A stretch of 51,966 bases of DNA from Bradyrhizobium pachyrhizi. Its GTDB lineage: Bacteria; Pseudomonadota; Alphaproteobacteria; Rhizobiales; Xanthobacteraceae. How positions within the stretch are numbered: position 1 is the stretch's first letter; each line of letters opens with the position of its first letter. The translations under genes and the position numbers were made by a program. Under the pieces are notes generated by a model. The model was not told where the DNA came from, ran no database searches, and saw nothing but the letters and a program-made list of their open reading frames with translations. This document shows positions 1 to 7,770 of the stretch, piece after piece. Where the stretch lies: assembly GCF_001189245.1 (NCBI RefSeq), contig NZ_LFIQ01000025.1:159994-211959 (forward strand), given 5' to 3'.

Positions 1-456
1 GGCCCCGACGACGAGAAACTCATCATCCGCTGCAAGGCCCTGATGGCCCATGCCGGCGGGGAGAACCGCGACGTCGCCAGCCTTCAGCGTGAAGATCCTC
101 CCCTTGTTGCCGCCGAACCGAACGCGGCCCTTGCCGCGCGCGACGCCGAGCACCTCATGGATCCTGGAGTGGTAATGCACGTAGTCGTAGATGCCGTCCC
201 GCCAGGTGTCTCCCCATCCGTTCGCTTCAAACAAGTCTTCGATCACCGCCGCGGCATCCAGGCGGTTATCGAAAGCGACAGCGTTTCGATAGATAATGAG
301 CGGCCATCGCGGATGGTTCGGGACGAGACCGTCATCCCTGAACCTGACAGTGTGAGGTTTTCGCACCCGCTCGAGATCCATAACCTTGCGCTTCCCGGGG
401 CGCTGTAAACCGGTTGCGCGCTCCACGTATCCCTTCAGGTCTTCAAGAGTCGGCAT
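1..456 (-). CDS. cupin domain-containing protein, 3' end beyond window
   Basis: The minus-strand reading frame starts at ATG 456, six bases after a GGAGGA ribosome binding site, and stays open to the window edge (152 codons). The visible part carries a cupin-like stretch (a YVHYHSRIHEVLG motif followed by GRVRFGG, FTLKAGDVAVLPAG and a GHQG histidine), so a small beta-barrel with a metal site is likely; the substrate is unknown. The start overlaps the last codons of the upstream PAP2 gene (stop 443-445), so the two are probably translated as a unit. A second, broken copy of the same pair lies at 39.9-40.9 kb. Family call is fairly sure; activity is not inferable. Confidence 0.7.
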   Translation of the reverse strand, partial: MPTLEDLKGYVERATGLQRPGKRKVMDLERVRKPHTVRFRDDGLVPNHPRWPLIIYRNAVAFDNRLDAAAVIEDLFEANGWGDTWRDGIYDYVHYHSRIHEVLGVARGKGRVRFGGNKGRIFTLKAGDVAVLPAGMGHQGLAADDEFLVVGA

Positions 457-1075
457 GATCGTCCTCCGTTGAAACGCCGTTCGGGTAGCCGGTCCACAGC
501 CGGAGGGCCCGTTCAAGCACCGCGCCAAGCGCGAAGCCGGCCACAACATCGCTCGCCCAATGCGCCATGATCACAATGCGCGTCAGCGACAGCGCGGCCG
601 CAAGCGCCAGAAACGCCCGCCGGGGGCCAGCCGGCAACGCGCTGGCCCCCGATGCCAGCGCACCCATATGCAGCGCGTGACCTGAGGGAAAAGCATCCTC
701 TCGTTTGCCGGAAATGGGGACGCCGTGGACGTGCCCAATCACCGTTCGACGGTCTGGCCGGGTTTGCTCAAACACAAGTTTCAAACCATGGGGCAGCAGT
801 GACGCAGCAACTGTAACGAGCAAAGCGTGGTTACCTGCGCGCCGCAGCGGCGTCGCGCACCCGCGGGAGGCAAGCCACCCGACGGCTGCCAGGGCCAGCA
901 GAACCTTCTCGTCGGCGCCCCAGGTCAGGGCGCGGGCCACCAGTTCCGGAGCCGGCGCGGTGTTGCGGGCGATAGAGCGCGCGACGACGACATCCGATCT
1001 GGTCGGCCGGACAGTGACCGGAAAGCCTGGCCTACGGCTAAGGCGCCTTGCTGACAAGCTAGCTATTTTGAACAT
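443..1075 (-). CDS. PAP2 superfamily membrane phosphatase
   Basis: The 210-residue protein has all three PAP2 signature blocks: K99 to RP106-107, PSGH at 130-133, and R166 with H172 and D176 in TRIVIMAHWASD. These are the phosphate-binding and catalytic residues of the lipid phosphatase/acid phosphatase family. Hydrophobic segments around 55-70, 83-97 and 150-190 fit a short polytopic inner-membrane protein acting on a lipid phosphate or pyrophosphate. The decayed copy at 40.35-40.94 kb shares the PTR-D-V residues before VARNT, which supports a start near 1075 rather than inside. The stop overlaps the cupin start downstream. The exact start is uncertain because no good ribosome binding site precedes 1075. 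Confidence 0.82.
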   Translation of the reverse strand: MFKIASLSARRLSRRPGFPVTVRPTRSDVVVARSIARNTAPAPELVARALTWGADEKVLLALAAVGWLASRGCATPLRRAGNHALLVTVAASLLPHGLKLVFEQTRPDRRTVIGHVHGVPISGKREDAFPSGHALHMGALASGASALPAGPRRAFLALAAALSLTRIVIMAHWASDVVAGFALGAVLERALRLWTGYPNGVSTEDDHADS

Positions 1076-1240
1076 GTCTCAAAGGATCGGAAAGGTAAGT
1101 ACCCTTCCAACGCGTCACCTGCCGACAAGGTCCTCCCTTTGTCCTTTGGTCGAGATCCGGGCGCGCAAAGCGAAGCGGGAGCCGACAATTCGCGCCATGG
1201 CCGACCACTGCCGCGTAGACTGTCGAGCGAGAGACAGCGA

Positions 1241-1571
1241 TTGAACAACGCCTTGATCGCGGAGGATGACCTGTTGGTGCGGCAGATGCTGGAGGACGCA
1301 CCGATTGAAGTTGGCTTCGTTCCGGAAGTCCTTTCCTCCGCGGAGTACGCGGTCACGCTTCTCAACGGCGACGACGCCATATTCCGGGCGCTCGTGACCG
1401 ACGTAAACCTCAGTGGCGCTATGACCAGCTGGGACTCGCTCCCGTGGTGTACATGACCGGAACGGCTGCGAAGGACCGGGCCAGGTTCGGCCTGGCCCAC
1501 AGCATCCTTCTCACCAAGCGTTCGCACTGACTCAGCTCGTCACCGCGGTTGCCCAGCTTCTCAAACGCTAG
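1241..1571 (+). pseudogene. CheY-like response regulator remnant
   Basis: Three frames read in succession give a receiver domain. ALIAEDDLLVRQMLEDA (acidic pair) and LVTDVNLSG (phospho-acceptor Asp) come from the first frame, LPVVYMTGTAA and HSILLTK from a second, and FALTQLVTAVAQLL from a third, ending at TAG 1569. The region between WD and LPVVYMTG has been deleted and there is at least one further frameshift. No functional receiver can be made. There is no output domain, so the original was probably a stand-alone receiver. Confidence 0.7.
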
Positions 1572-1754
1572 CTGACCGCCAGCCTAGCTGTGGGTCGGAG
1601 GAACGGAACGTTCCGCCATGACGGCGGTTGCCCGAAGGGGCAGCCTTGGGCCGCGCCGAGCCAATGACGACTGCGGCGAAGATTGGAAGACACGTTGTAG
1701 CCGGCGAGCGAGAACGGTCGGCTGGGCCGGACAGTTGGACCCATCATCTCGGGG

Positions 1755-2484
1755 GTGGCTCTTCTGATGGCAGCGGCCCTGACTGCCGTACTGATCCCGG
1801 AAGAAAGCCGCCCTGTCGAAATCCCCGGAGGAAGAAATCCATCGCGAGACGGGTCCCGAGACACGGCTGCTCCCGAAACGGCAGGCGATAGCGACCGCGG
1901 CCGGCAGGCGAGTTCGCCCTCCGAGATCCCGGCGCGCGGATGGAAGGACATTCTGCTGCGGGTCTATTCCAACACCTCCGAGCACCGGATGTTGGCGCTG
2001 GCCGCGGGCATGACCTACTACAGCCTGCTGGCGATCTTTCCAGCGCTCGCGGCTCTGGTCGCGATCTACGGCCTGTTCTAGGATCCGACCGCCATCGCCG
2101 GGCATCTGGCCCAGGTTTCCGGATTCCTGCCCGGTGGCGCTGGCACTGATCTATCGTTACGGACCGAGCCGCGAGGCGCGGCGCTGGCGCTGGATCACCT
2201 GGGGCAGCGCTGCAGCCGCGGTGCTCTGGCTCGGTGCTTCCGCCCTGTTCTCCTGGTATGCGTCCGGTTTCGGGAAATTCAACGAGACCTATGGCTCGCT
2301 CGGCGCAGTGATCGGCTTTATGACCTGGCTCTGGATCTCCGCCATCGTCATTCTGATCGGAGCCGAGCTGGACGCGGAGATGGAGCATCAGACTGCGCGC
2401 GATACCACGACCGGTTCGCCGAAGCTGATGGGGGCGCGGGGCGCCAGAATGGCTGTCACGCTTGGAGCAGCGCGCAGCGACTGA
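1755..2484 (+). pseudogene. YihY/virulence factor BrkB family membrane protein, broken
   Basis: The N-terminal part reads SEIPARGWKDILLRVY, then AAGMTYYSLLAIFPALAALVAIYGLF, typical of the YihY/BrkB family. A TAG stop at 2080-2082 interrupts it in frame and DPTAIAGHLAQVSGFLPGGA follows. The next bases jump directly to the family's C-terminal part (ALALIYRYGPSR, WITWGSAAAAVLW, YGSLGAVIGFMTWLWIS), so the central membrane segments are missing. The result is a stop plus a large internal deletion. A shorter remnant of a related gene, with the same SPAEIPAKGW motif, lies at 43551-43832. Confidence 0.78.
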
Positions 2485-3005
2485 CGGCTTCCGGCTCTGC
2501 AGAGGATGGGCGGACCGCCACTCCTCGGGCGGATGGTGCCGTCAGCCAGCGGCTGGTATGTTCTGCCGCTTGCCACCGCCGGACTCCCACTCGGCGATCC
2601 GATCAAATGTTGGGACGTACTGACGCGGCCTGTCGCTCGTGCCCACGTACTCCATCGTGACCTTTACGAGATTGACATCGATCCAGGCGCTCATGCGCTC
2701 TTCCTCCGTCAGCGAGGTTCGAGCGGCACGCGGGCCGGATCCATCCCGGCCGTTGGACCGAACGTCAACGGCGACTTATAGGTCGGAAGTGCTCGAATCC
2801 GTTGTTCGCAAAAGTATTCTTCAAAATCTCGTCGCCGGCCTTGAAATGGGCCGTGGCTATGGCACCCGCGACGACTGAGCTGTGTCCCTGAGGTACTCTC
2901 ACCATTCCCTCCAGGGCCAATGTTCCCGTCGAACTCTGCGCTACTCTTCGCGACCGCCGGCCGGTCTCGGCGCAAATCGCCGGAAGGGCAAATCCGTCGT
3001 GAGTA
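2485..3005 (+). other. gene-poor stretch between YihY remnant and catalase
   Basis: No convincing plus-strand gene is seen here. The only candidate is the short minus-strand frame at 2542-2694. The long frame that leads into the catalase from 2882 has no family resemblance before 3065 and is treated as upstream sequence; the EcfG-type promoter at 3006 lies inside it. Confidence 0.4.
2542..2694 (-). CDS. possible 50-residue protein
   Basis: A short minus-strand frame starts at ATG 2694 behind a strong GGAGGAAG ribosome binding site five bases upstream and ends at TGA 2542. It would encode MSAWIDVNLVKVTMEYVG... with a mixed, soluble-looking composition. I do not recognise the family. The good ribosome binding site is the main argument. 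The region is otherwise full of decayed sequence, so it may also be the remains of something longer. Confidence 0.35.
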   Translation of the reverse strand: MSAWIDVNLVKVTMEYVGTSDRPRQYVPTFDRIAEWESGGGKRQNIPAAG

Positions 3006-3030
3006 GGAACCAACGCCAGCGACCAATGTT
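3006..3030 (+). promoter_or_regulatory. EcfG-type promoter upstream of Mn-catalase fusion gene
   Basis: GGAAC at 3006-3010, a 17-base spacer and GTT at 3028-3030 (TGTT after 16). The catalase ATG at 3065 is 34 bases downstream. The match to the alphaproteobacterial general-stress sigma consensus is good apart from T in place of C. Confidence 0.6.
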
Positions 3031-3064
3031 CGGGCTGATATCCCCTCTAACTCCGAGGCCTTCC

Positions 3065-4333
3065 ATGTATCACCATGTCAAGAAGCTGATGTTCACTGTC
3101 CGCGTCGACGAACCGGACCCTCGTTTTGGCAACATGCTTCTTGAACAGTTCGGCGGCGCCAACGGCGAGCTCGCGGCCGCGATGCAATATTCCATCCAGG
3201 GTCTGAACTGCGAGGACCCGGACCGCAAAGACCTGCTGATGGACATCGGCACCGAAGAACTGAGTCATCTCGAAATCGTGGGCACCCTCGCCCGCATGCA
3301 CCTTCAGCCGGCGAAGTTCGATCGCCAGGCGGCCGAAGCCGATCCCCTGATTGCGATCGCGGGCGGCGGTGGCGTGAACCTTTTCAATTCCCAAGGCAAT
3401 GCCTGGACGGCCGACTACCTGAAGATCACCGGCGAGCTCGACGTCGATCTTCGGAGCAACATCGCCGCCGAGGCGCGCGCGAAGATCGTCTATGAGCGGC
3501 TGATCAATTTCTGCGACGACGCCGGCAGCAAGGATGCCTTGCAGTTCCTGATGACCCGCGAGATAACCCACATGAAGGCCTTCGCGCTGGCGCTCGAGAG
3601 CATGAGCAAGCCGGCCTTCAGCATCGGCCGCATCGCGCCGACGCCCGGGCTGGTCGATCAGTTCTTCAACGATTCCACCGGCACGGGCGACCACGGCGAG
3701 ATCGACGCCCGCGGGCCATGGAATGAAGGAAACGGCTGGGTCTTCACGGAATCCCCGGCGATTCAGGCCGACCCCGACGTCTCGACAGCGATCGTCGCGG
3801 AGAGTTCGTCCCCGAGCGAGCAGGCCGGCCTGAGTGACCTGTTGGTCGATGAGCTCCGCGACATCCTGCACGCAGAAAAGCAACTAACCAAGGCGCTCCC
3901 GAAGATGGCGGAGGCAGCTCGCTTCGATCAGCTCCGTGAGCTGTTCGAGCAACATCTCGTTGAGACCGAAAATCAGGTGAAGCGTATCAATGAGTGCTTC
4001 GAGCGGCTCGGCAAGTCCGCGCGCGCGAAACCTTGCAAGGGCATGATGGGGCTTGTCGAGGAAGGCCAGGAGATCATCGCCGAGGGCAGAAAGAAGGAGG
4101 ACGCGGCCGCCGACCTCGCTCTGATCGGCGCGGCGCAGCGTGTGGAGCACTATGAGATCTCCGCTTACACGACAGCGAAAAACCTCGCCCAGCAACTTCG
4201 CCACAGCGCCGTCGTCGCGTTGTTGTCGAAGTCGCTGGCCGAAGAAGAGAATTCGGATCAGCTACTCAACCAGGTCGCCCGATCGCTGATGTCGGTAGCA
4301 AGAATGCCCGCCACACTCGAGCAGGCGGAATAG
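3065..4333 (+). CDS. manganese catalase fused to YciF-like ferritin domain (DUF892)
   Basis: Residues 1 to about 200 are a non-haem manganese catalase. The di-manganese ligands are placed as E35 (GANGELAAAMQY), E65 and H68 (TEELSHLE), E136 (AEARAKIV) and H169 (REITHMKAF). From about residue 255 the protein becomes a DUF892/YciF-type four-helix domain (LSDLLVDELRDILHAEKQL, RVEHYEISAY, LAEEENSDQLL), also ferritin-like. The joined protein has 422 residues and should remove hydrogen peroxide in the cytoplasm; the role of the second domain is unknown. The start at 3065 (MYHHVKKLMF) was chosen over 2882 because family similarity begins there, GAGG lies just upstream, and an EcfG-type promoter sits between the two. 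A free-standing DUF892 gene occurs at 42989. Confidence 0.85.
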   Translation: MYHHVKKLMFTVRVDEPDPRFGNMLLEQFGGANGELAAAMQYSIQGLNCEDPDRKDLLMDIGTEELSHLEIVGTLARMHLQPAKFDRQAAEADPLIAIAGGGGVNLFNSQGNAWTADYLKITGELDVDLRSNIAAEARAKIVYERLINFCDDAGSKDALQFLMTREITHMKAFALALESMSKPAFSIGRIAPTPGLVDQFFNDSTGTGDHGEIDARGPWNEGNGWVFTESPAIQADPDVSTAIVAESSSPSEQAGLSDLLVDELRDILHAEKQLTKALPKMAEAARFDQLRELFEQHLVETENQVKRINECFERLGKSARAKPCKGMMGLVEEGQEIIAEGRKKEDAAADLALIGAAQRVEHYEISAYTTAKNLAQQLRHSAVVALLSKSLAEEENSDQLLNQVARSLMSVARMPATLEQAE

Positions 4334-4373
4334 TATTGCCGGCCGGGGGCTAGACTTAGATACCCGCGGGCAT

Positions 4374-5294
4374 CTACGAATAGTTCAGCGGCAGCTCATT
4401 ATGGATGTGGCAGGCTGCGACGGCAGCGTGCCCGAAGGCGACGGATATCTGGTGCAAATCGCTGACGACGTCGCCAACGCCGTAGAGACCGCTGATCGTG
4501 CTCTGCTGCTTCTGATCCACGGTCAAAAATCCTTCCGCTGTATGATCTGCTCCCAACGCAAGCGAAAGCTCCGAACGAACCTCGCTCCCCATGGCGGCGT
4601 AGATCACGTCGAATTCAGCCGAAGAACCGTCGACCAACCGTGAAACAATTTGGCCGTCACGCGTTTCAAGGCGCGCCAAGGCTGCCGTGATTTGCACCTC
4701 TGCTTCGTGCGGCTTGGCAACCAACGAGCCCTTCCCCTCCTGGATGTCATTGATTGGAATGAGCACGACCTCCCCTGTGAATCCGCGAAGAAACCGTGCC
4801 TTGCCGATGGCATGATCCAGCGGCCCGACTACTCCTATCCTCTTGCCACACGACTCGAAGGCGTCACATATCGGACAATAACGGAGCAGGCTCTGCGCGA
4901 CGGCACTCACCCAGTCCTTCATGGGAGGATGTCGATCGACGATACCGGTCGCGAGCACGACTTTGGTTGCTCGAATGTTGGTGCCGCGGACAGAGGCAAC
5001 GAAGCCGCCCGTCTCTTTGGAGAGGGTATCTACCCTGCCCTCGACAAGGTGAATGCCGAGTGCCGCCACCTGCTCCCTCATGCGCGCGAGCAATTCGACA
5101 CCCGAAATTCCGTGTGTAAATGCTGGCAGGTTGTGGCTCTCGGGAATCAACGCTGCACGGCTGGCGTTCGCGTCGATGATCGCGACCTTTCGTTTGAACC
5201 TGCCAAGGTAGATTGCGGTCATAAGCCCACCGGGGCCCGCGCCTACAATCAACGCGTCCACCTCTTCCTGCGAACGTGCGGCAGAGTTGCTCAA
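4374..5294 (-). CDS. thioredoxin reductase-like FAD/NAD(P) oxidoreductase with CPIC motif
   Basis: The protein opens with the FAD-binding ALIVGAGPGGLMTAIYLGR and closes with YGVGDVVSDLHQISVAFGHA, the usual C-terminal FAD contact. Between them RYCPICDAFES supplies a CxxC pair like the redox centre of thioredoxin reductases. The second dinucleotide site reads GVVGPLDHA rather than a standard GxGxxG. A TTG at 5294-5292 is the likely start: it overlaps the TGA of the preceding gene, AGGA lies upstream, and 306 residues suits the family. It is the last gene of the seven-gene operon that begins at 8735. The electron acceptor is unknown; a disulphide or small-molecule reductase role in stress is an inference. 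Confidence 0.8.
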   Translation of the reverse strand: MSNSAARSQEEVDALIVGAGPGGLMTAIYLGRFKRKVAIIDANASRAALIPESHNLPAFTHGISGVELLARMREQVAALGIHLVEGRVDTLSKETGGFVASVRGTNIRATKVVLATGIVDRHPPMKDWVSAVAQSLLRYCPICDAFESCGKRIGVVGPLDHAIGKARFLRGFTGEVVLIPINDIQEGKGSLVAKPHEAEVQITAALARLETRDGQIVSRLVDGSSAEFDVIYAAMGSEVRSELSLALGADHTAEGFLTVDQKQQSTISGLYGVGDVVSDLHQISVAFGHAAVAACHIHNELPLNYS

Positions 5295-5554
5295 ATGGTC
5301 CTGCGCCTTCCGGCGACAAACCCGTAGATCAGCAGCACGATGATCGCCCCGACGATCGCGCCGACGAGCCCAGCTCCCTCCCCAGGGCGGTACCATCCGA
5401 GCGACTGCCCAAGAAAAGTTGCAACGAATGCCCCGACGATGCCAAGGACGGTCGTGAGGATAAATCCCGACGGCTCATTGTCGCCAGGCATGATGAACTT
5501 GGCAACGACCCCCGCGACAAAGCCGATAATTATCGTCCATATCACGCTCATCAT
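5291..5554 (-). CDS. GlsB/YeaQ/YmgE family stress-response membrane protein
   Basis: The 87-residue protein is almost all glycine-rich hydrophobic helix: VIWTIIIGFVAGVVAKF, FILTTVLGIVGAFVATFLG and GAGLVGAIVGAIIVLLIYGF, with the short charged tail GRRR. Three transmembrane segments and this pattern define the GlsB/YeaQ family of small inner-membrane proteins found with general stress genes. AGGAG lies just before a double ATG (5554 and 5551), the second having the better spacing. Its stop overlaps the TTG of the flavoprotein gene. The molecular function of the family is not established. Confidence 0.85.
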   Translation of the reverse strand: MMSVIWTIIIGFVAGVVAKFIMPGDNEPSGFILTTVLGIVGAFVATFLGQSLGWYRPGEGAGLVGAIVGAIIVLLIYGFVAGRRRTI

Positions 5555-5578
5555 GTGCTCCTCGCGATTCCTGGAAGG

Positions 5579-6043
5579 TTATGCATTCCGGTCGGGCAGG
5601 CGGCCACCGGGCGTGTACTTGTCCACGGCCGCCGGAAGCTCACGCGAAAGCCTCGCAAGCAGCTCTTCCTGCGGAAGGCCGGTCTGCTGCTCCAGCGTAG
5701 CTAAGATCTCCGGTCCAATCGCTTGCTTCAGCTGAGGCGGCGAGATGTCCTTGTTCGGCCCGTCGTTGATCCACGATTGAGCGGCATCCCCCTGGCCATT
5801 CTGCTTGAATCGGTCGAGGAGCTCTCCAAGCCCGCTATTCAATAGACCGCCCACGCCAGCGCCGCCCAGCATGCCCGATAGGTTGCCGAGCCGGCCTCCA
5901 CCCGACCCGGCTTGCGGCTGTCCACTGGTCTGGTTGCCAGATCCGATTCCGCTGAGAATTTCCGCAAGCTTGTCCCTGTTCTGGTAGCCAGCAATAGCGA
6001 GCAGACCGAGCAAAGCCGTCAAGGATGGCATTCCGCGGCTCAT
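5579..6043 (-). CDS. YidB family protein
   Basis: The 154-residue protein begins MSRGMPSLTALLGLLAIAGYQNRDKLAEIL, then has a Gly/Ser-rich linker and the block LSGMLGGAGVGGLLNSGLGELLDRF, followed by a domain ending in GLPQEELLARLSRELPAAVDKYTPGGRLP, which is the YidB (DUF937-like) signature. The start at 6043 follows AGGGAG and is preferred over 6085. Gaps of about 25 bases on both sides place it in the operon. The cellular role is not known; the N-terminal hydrophobic helix could associate with membrane. Confidence 0.82.
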   Translation of the reverse strand: MSRGMPSLTALLGLLAIAGYQNRDKLAEILSGIGSGNQTSGQPQAGSGGGRLGNLSGMLGGAGVGGLLNSGLGELLDRFKQNGQGDAAQSWINDGPNKDISPPQLKQAIGPEILATLEQQTGLPQEELLARLSRELPAAVDKYTPGGRLPDRNA

Positions 6044-6068
6044 GGCTTTCTCCCTTAAAGGACCGATG

Positions 6069-6839
6069 TCAATTTTGTTGGCCAACTATGCGAACGTCGC
6101 TGTCGCGGTTCGGCGCGCCGCTCGGTTCGAGGTGCGCTGCGCTCACCTTCCCCCGCACTGCATCCATAGCGCTACGGCCTGTCTCCTGCAGACGCTCTAA
6201 GGCTTCGGATCCGACGTCACCGAGTTCGGCTTTAAGCGTGTCGGAGGCCTCGCGGACGCTTTGTGAAACGGCTCCGGCGCGCGCGTTGAGATCCTCTTTT
6301 ACTTTGTCGCTGACTTCGCCGGCCCATTTGTCTTCGAGACCCGATGTGGCGAATGCGCCAGCGACGGCTGCGCCGAGGGCCAAACCGATGGCGCCGAGCA
6401 TCAACGGTTGTCTCTCGATCAGGTCGGAAAACGACGATTGCACTTGTGCAATGGTCTCCTTCCGAGGCAGCGTCTCACTCACCTTGGTGAAATTCTCCCG
6501 CGCGTAAGCGACGCCTTCGTCGAACCGGTCCTTGATCGTGTCTGCAGCGCCCGATACAGCGTCGGTCGCGGTTCTCGTGCTCTCGCGCAGGGTGTCGCCA
6601 ACGTGCTGCGACAATCCGTGATCCATTTCCGGGGCGGTCGGCGGACTGTTCGTGAATTTGGGTGCGTTCGACCGCAGATTGGCGCTGACGTTGGCGAGCG
6701 GTGCTGTCGCCGCGCTCTTCAGCTTCTCCTTGCCCATCAAGAGCCACAGCGCACCGCCGCCGATGAGGGCAGCAGCAAGCGGATTCTCGCGAACCGCTTC
6801 CCTGAGGTTTTGCATGAAATTGACTTCGGTAGCACTCAT
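6069..6839 (-). CDS. helical membrane-anchored stress protein, fourth gene of coupled module
   Basis: This 256-residue protein has two short hydrophobic hairpins, ENPLAAALIGGGALWLLMG near residue 20 and QPLMLGAIGLALGAAVAGAF near 150, separated and followed by long charged Ala/Glu/Lys/Asp helices with an apolipoprotein-like look (VSDKVKEDLNARAGAVSQSV). I recognise no enzyme motif. Its ATG overlaps the TGA of the holin-like gene (ATGA at 6839-6836). Similar proteins have been called nutrient deprivation-induced in related rhizobia; function is unknown. It probably lies along the membrane surface. Confidence 0.75.
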   Translation of the reverse strand: MSATEVNFMQNLREAVRENPLAAALIGGGALWLLMGKEKLKSAATAPLANVSANLRSNAPKFTNSPPTAPEMDHGLSQHVGDTLRESTRTATDAVSGAADTIKDRFDEGVAYARENFTKVSETLPRKETIAQVQSSFSDLIERQPLMLGAIGLALGAAVAGAFATSGLEDKWAGEVSDKVKEDLNARAGAVSQSVREASDTLKAELGDVGSEALERLQETGRSAMDAVRGKVSAAHLEPSGAPNRDSDVRIVGQQN

Positions 6840-7231
6840 CGGACCATTTCCTTCACGGTGTCCTTGTCCTTTTCGAGCTGCCGCATCGTTTCGCGAGGCG
6901 CCAGCTTCCGGGCGTTAAGGCGGTTCATGCCCACCGCAAACAGGACGCCCGCCAACACCGCGGCAACCACTGCTGAGACAAGGTAGGAGATCGATTGCGA
7001 CCAGCCACTAGCGATCAAGGCGGCCGACAGCGCGAACAGGGCCATGACGAGTGCAGGAACAACCAGGACCGCCCCGGCTGCGAAGAAGCCGACCGCCCAA
7101 CCAACCTGCTGAAGGTTCTCGCCGAGCTCGGCTTTCGCGAGATCGACTTCGTTCTGGAAGAGCTTTGCAAACTGAGAAAGCGCATCACCCAAGAGGGTTG
7201 AGATGGTCCGAAGGTCGGATTGGGTGCTCAT
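6836..7231 (-). CDS. holin-X (phage holin family) protein
   Basis: The 131-residue protein has an amphipathic N-terminus (LGDALSQFAKLFQNEVDLAKAE) and two strong membrane helices, VGWAVGFFAAGAVLVVPALV and a second ending AVVAAVLAGVLFAVGMN, then a charged tail. This matches the Holin-X/PF07332 group. The family name is historical: there is no phage context here and the gene is locked by ATGA overlaps to the genes before and after it, so a housekeeping membrane role is more likely than lysis. Confidence 0.82.
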   Translation of the reverse strand: MSTQSDLRTISTLLGDALSQFAKLFQNEVDLAKAELGENLQQVGWAVGFFAAGAVLVVPALVMALFALSAALIASGWSQSISYLVSAVVAAVLAGVLFAVGMNRLNARKLAPRETMRQLEKDKDTVKEMVR

Positions 7232-7770
7232 GACGCATCCTTGTCTTGTGAGGATGAGGTCGGTTTGCCAGAGGCTCGAAAGAAACGCACGGCTGCGAAG
7301 CCCGCGAGGACCGACAGTCCAAGGAAAGCGGCGGGCTGGCGCTTCGCAAAATCGGACGTCCCATCGACGAGATCGCGGAAGGTCCCATTGCGGATTTTCT
7401 CGGCCGCGTCTTCGACGTAGTCGGCGGCGGAGTTGATGCCGCGCGCGGCAAAGGGCGCATCGTTGTCAAATGCATGGGCGGCTTGTCGGATGTTTCCCGC
7501 GAGCCGGTTTACGAAATCCGCTCCGGAGCGCTGCTGCTCCTCGGCCTTGTCCTGGAAGCGATCCGCCGCTCCCTCCGCCACGTCCGTGGCAACGTCGGCC
7601 GCCTCCTTGAACTTGTCGCGCGCGGCGTCCGTTGAAGCCCGCAGCGCATCACCTGCGCGTTGCCTGACATCGGCGCCTGCATCGGCGATCTGATCCTTGA
7701 AATTTTGCGGCGAGGCCTCGTCCTGCCCCTGAGAAGCGGCTTGCCGGATATGGGTATCAAATTCGCTCAT
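7228..7770 (-). CDS. amphipathic helical stress protein with C-terminal membrane segment
   Basis: The 180-residue protein consists of Ala/Asp/Lys-rich amphipathic repeats (GADVRQRAGDALRAS, ARDKFKEAADVATDVAEGAA, NSAADYVEDAAEKIR) and one short hydrophobic stretch near the C-terminus (AAFLGLSVLAGFAAVRFF). No catalytic motif is seen. The repeats resemble late-embryogenesis-abundant and apolipoprotein-like helices, which fits membrane or protein protection under desiccation or starvation, as inference. It overlaps both neighbours by ATGA. A decayed copy is at 15226-15470. Confidence 0.75.
   Translation of the reverse strand: MSEFDTHIRQAASQGQDEASPQNFKDQIADAGADVRQRAGDALRASTDAARDKFKEAADVATDVAEGAADRFQDKAEEQQRSGADFVNRLAGNIRQAAHAFDNDAPFAARGINSAADYVEDAAEKIRNGTFRDLVDGTSDFAKRQPAAFLGLSVLAGFAAVRFFRASGKPTSSSQDKDAS

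Noticed and set aside
2882..3064. Upstream extension of the catalase frame to 2882
   Set aside because: No similarity to catalases before 3065, and the promoter lies inside the extension.
3047..3883. 278-codon minus-strand frame opposite the Mn-catalase
   Set aside because: Composition is that of a mirror reading, and all catalase metal ligands lie on the plus strand.
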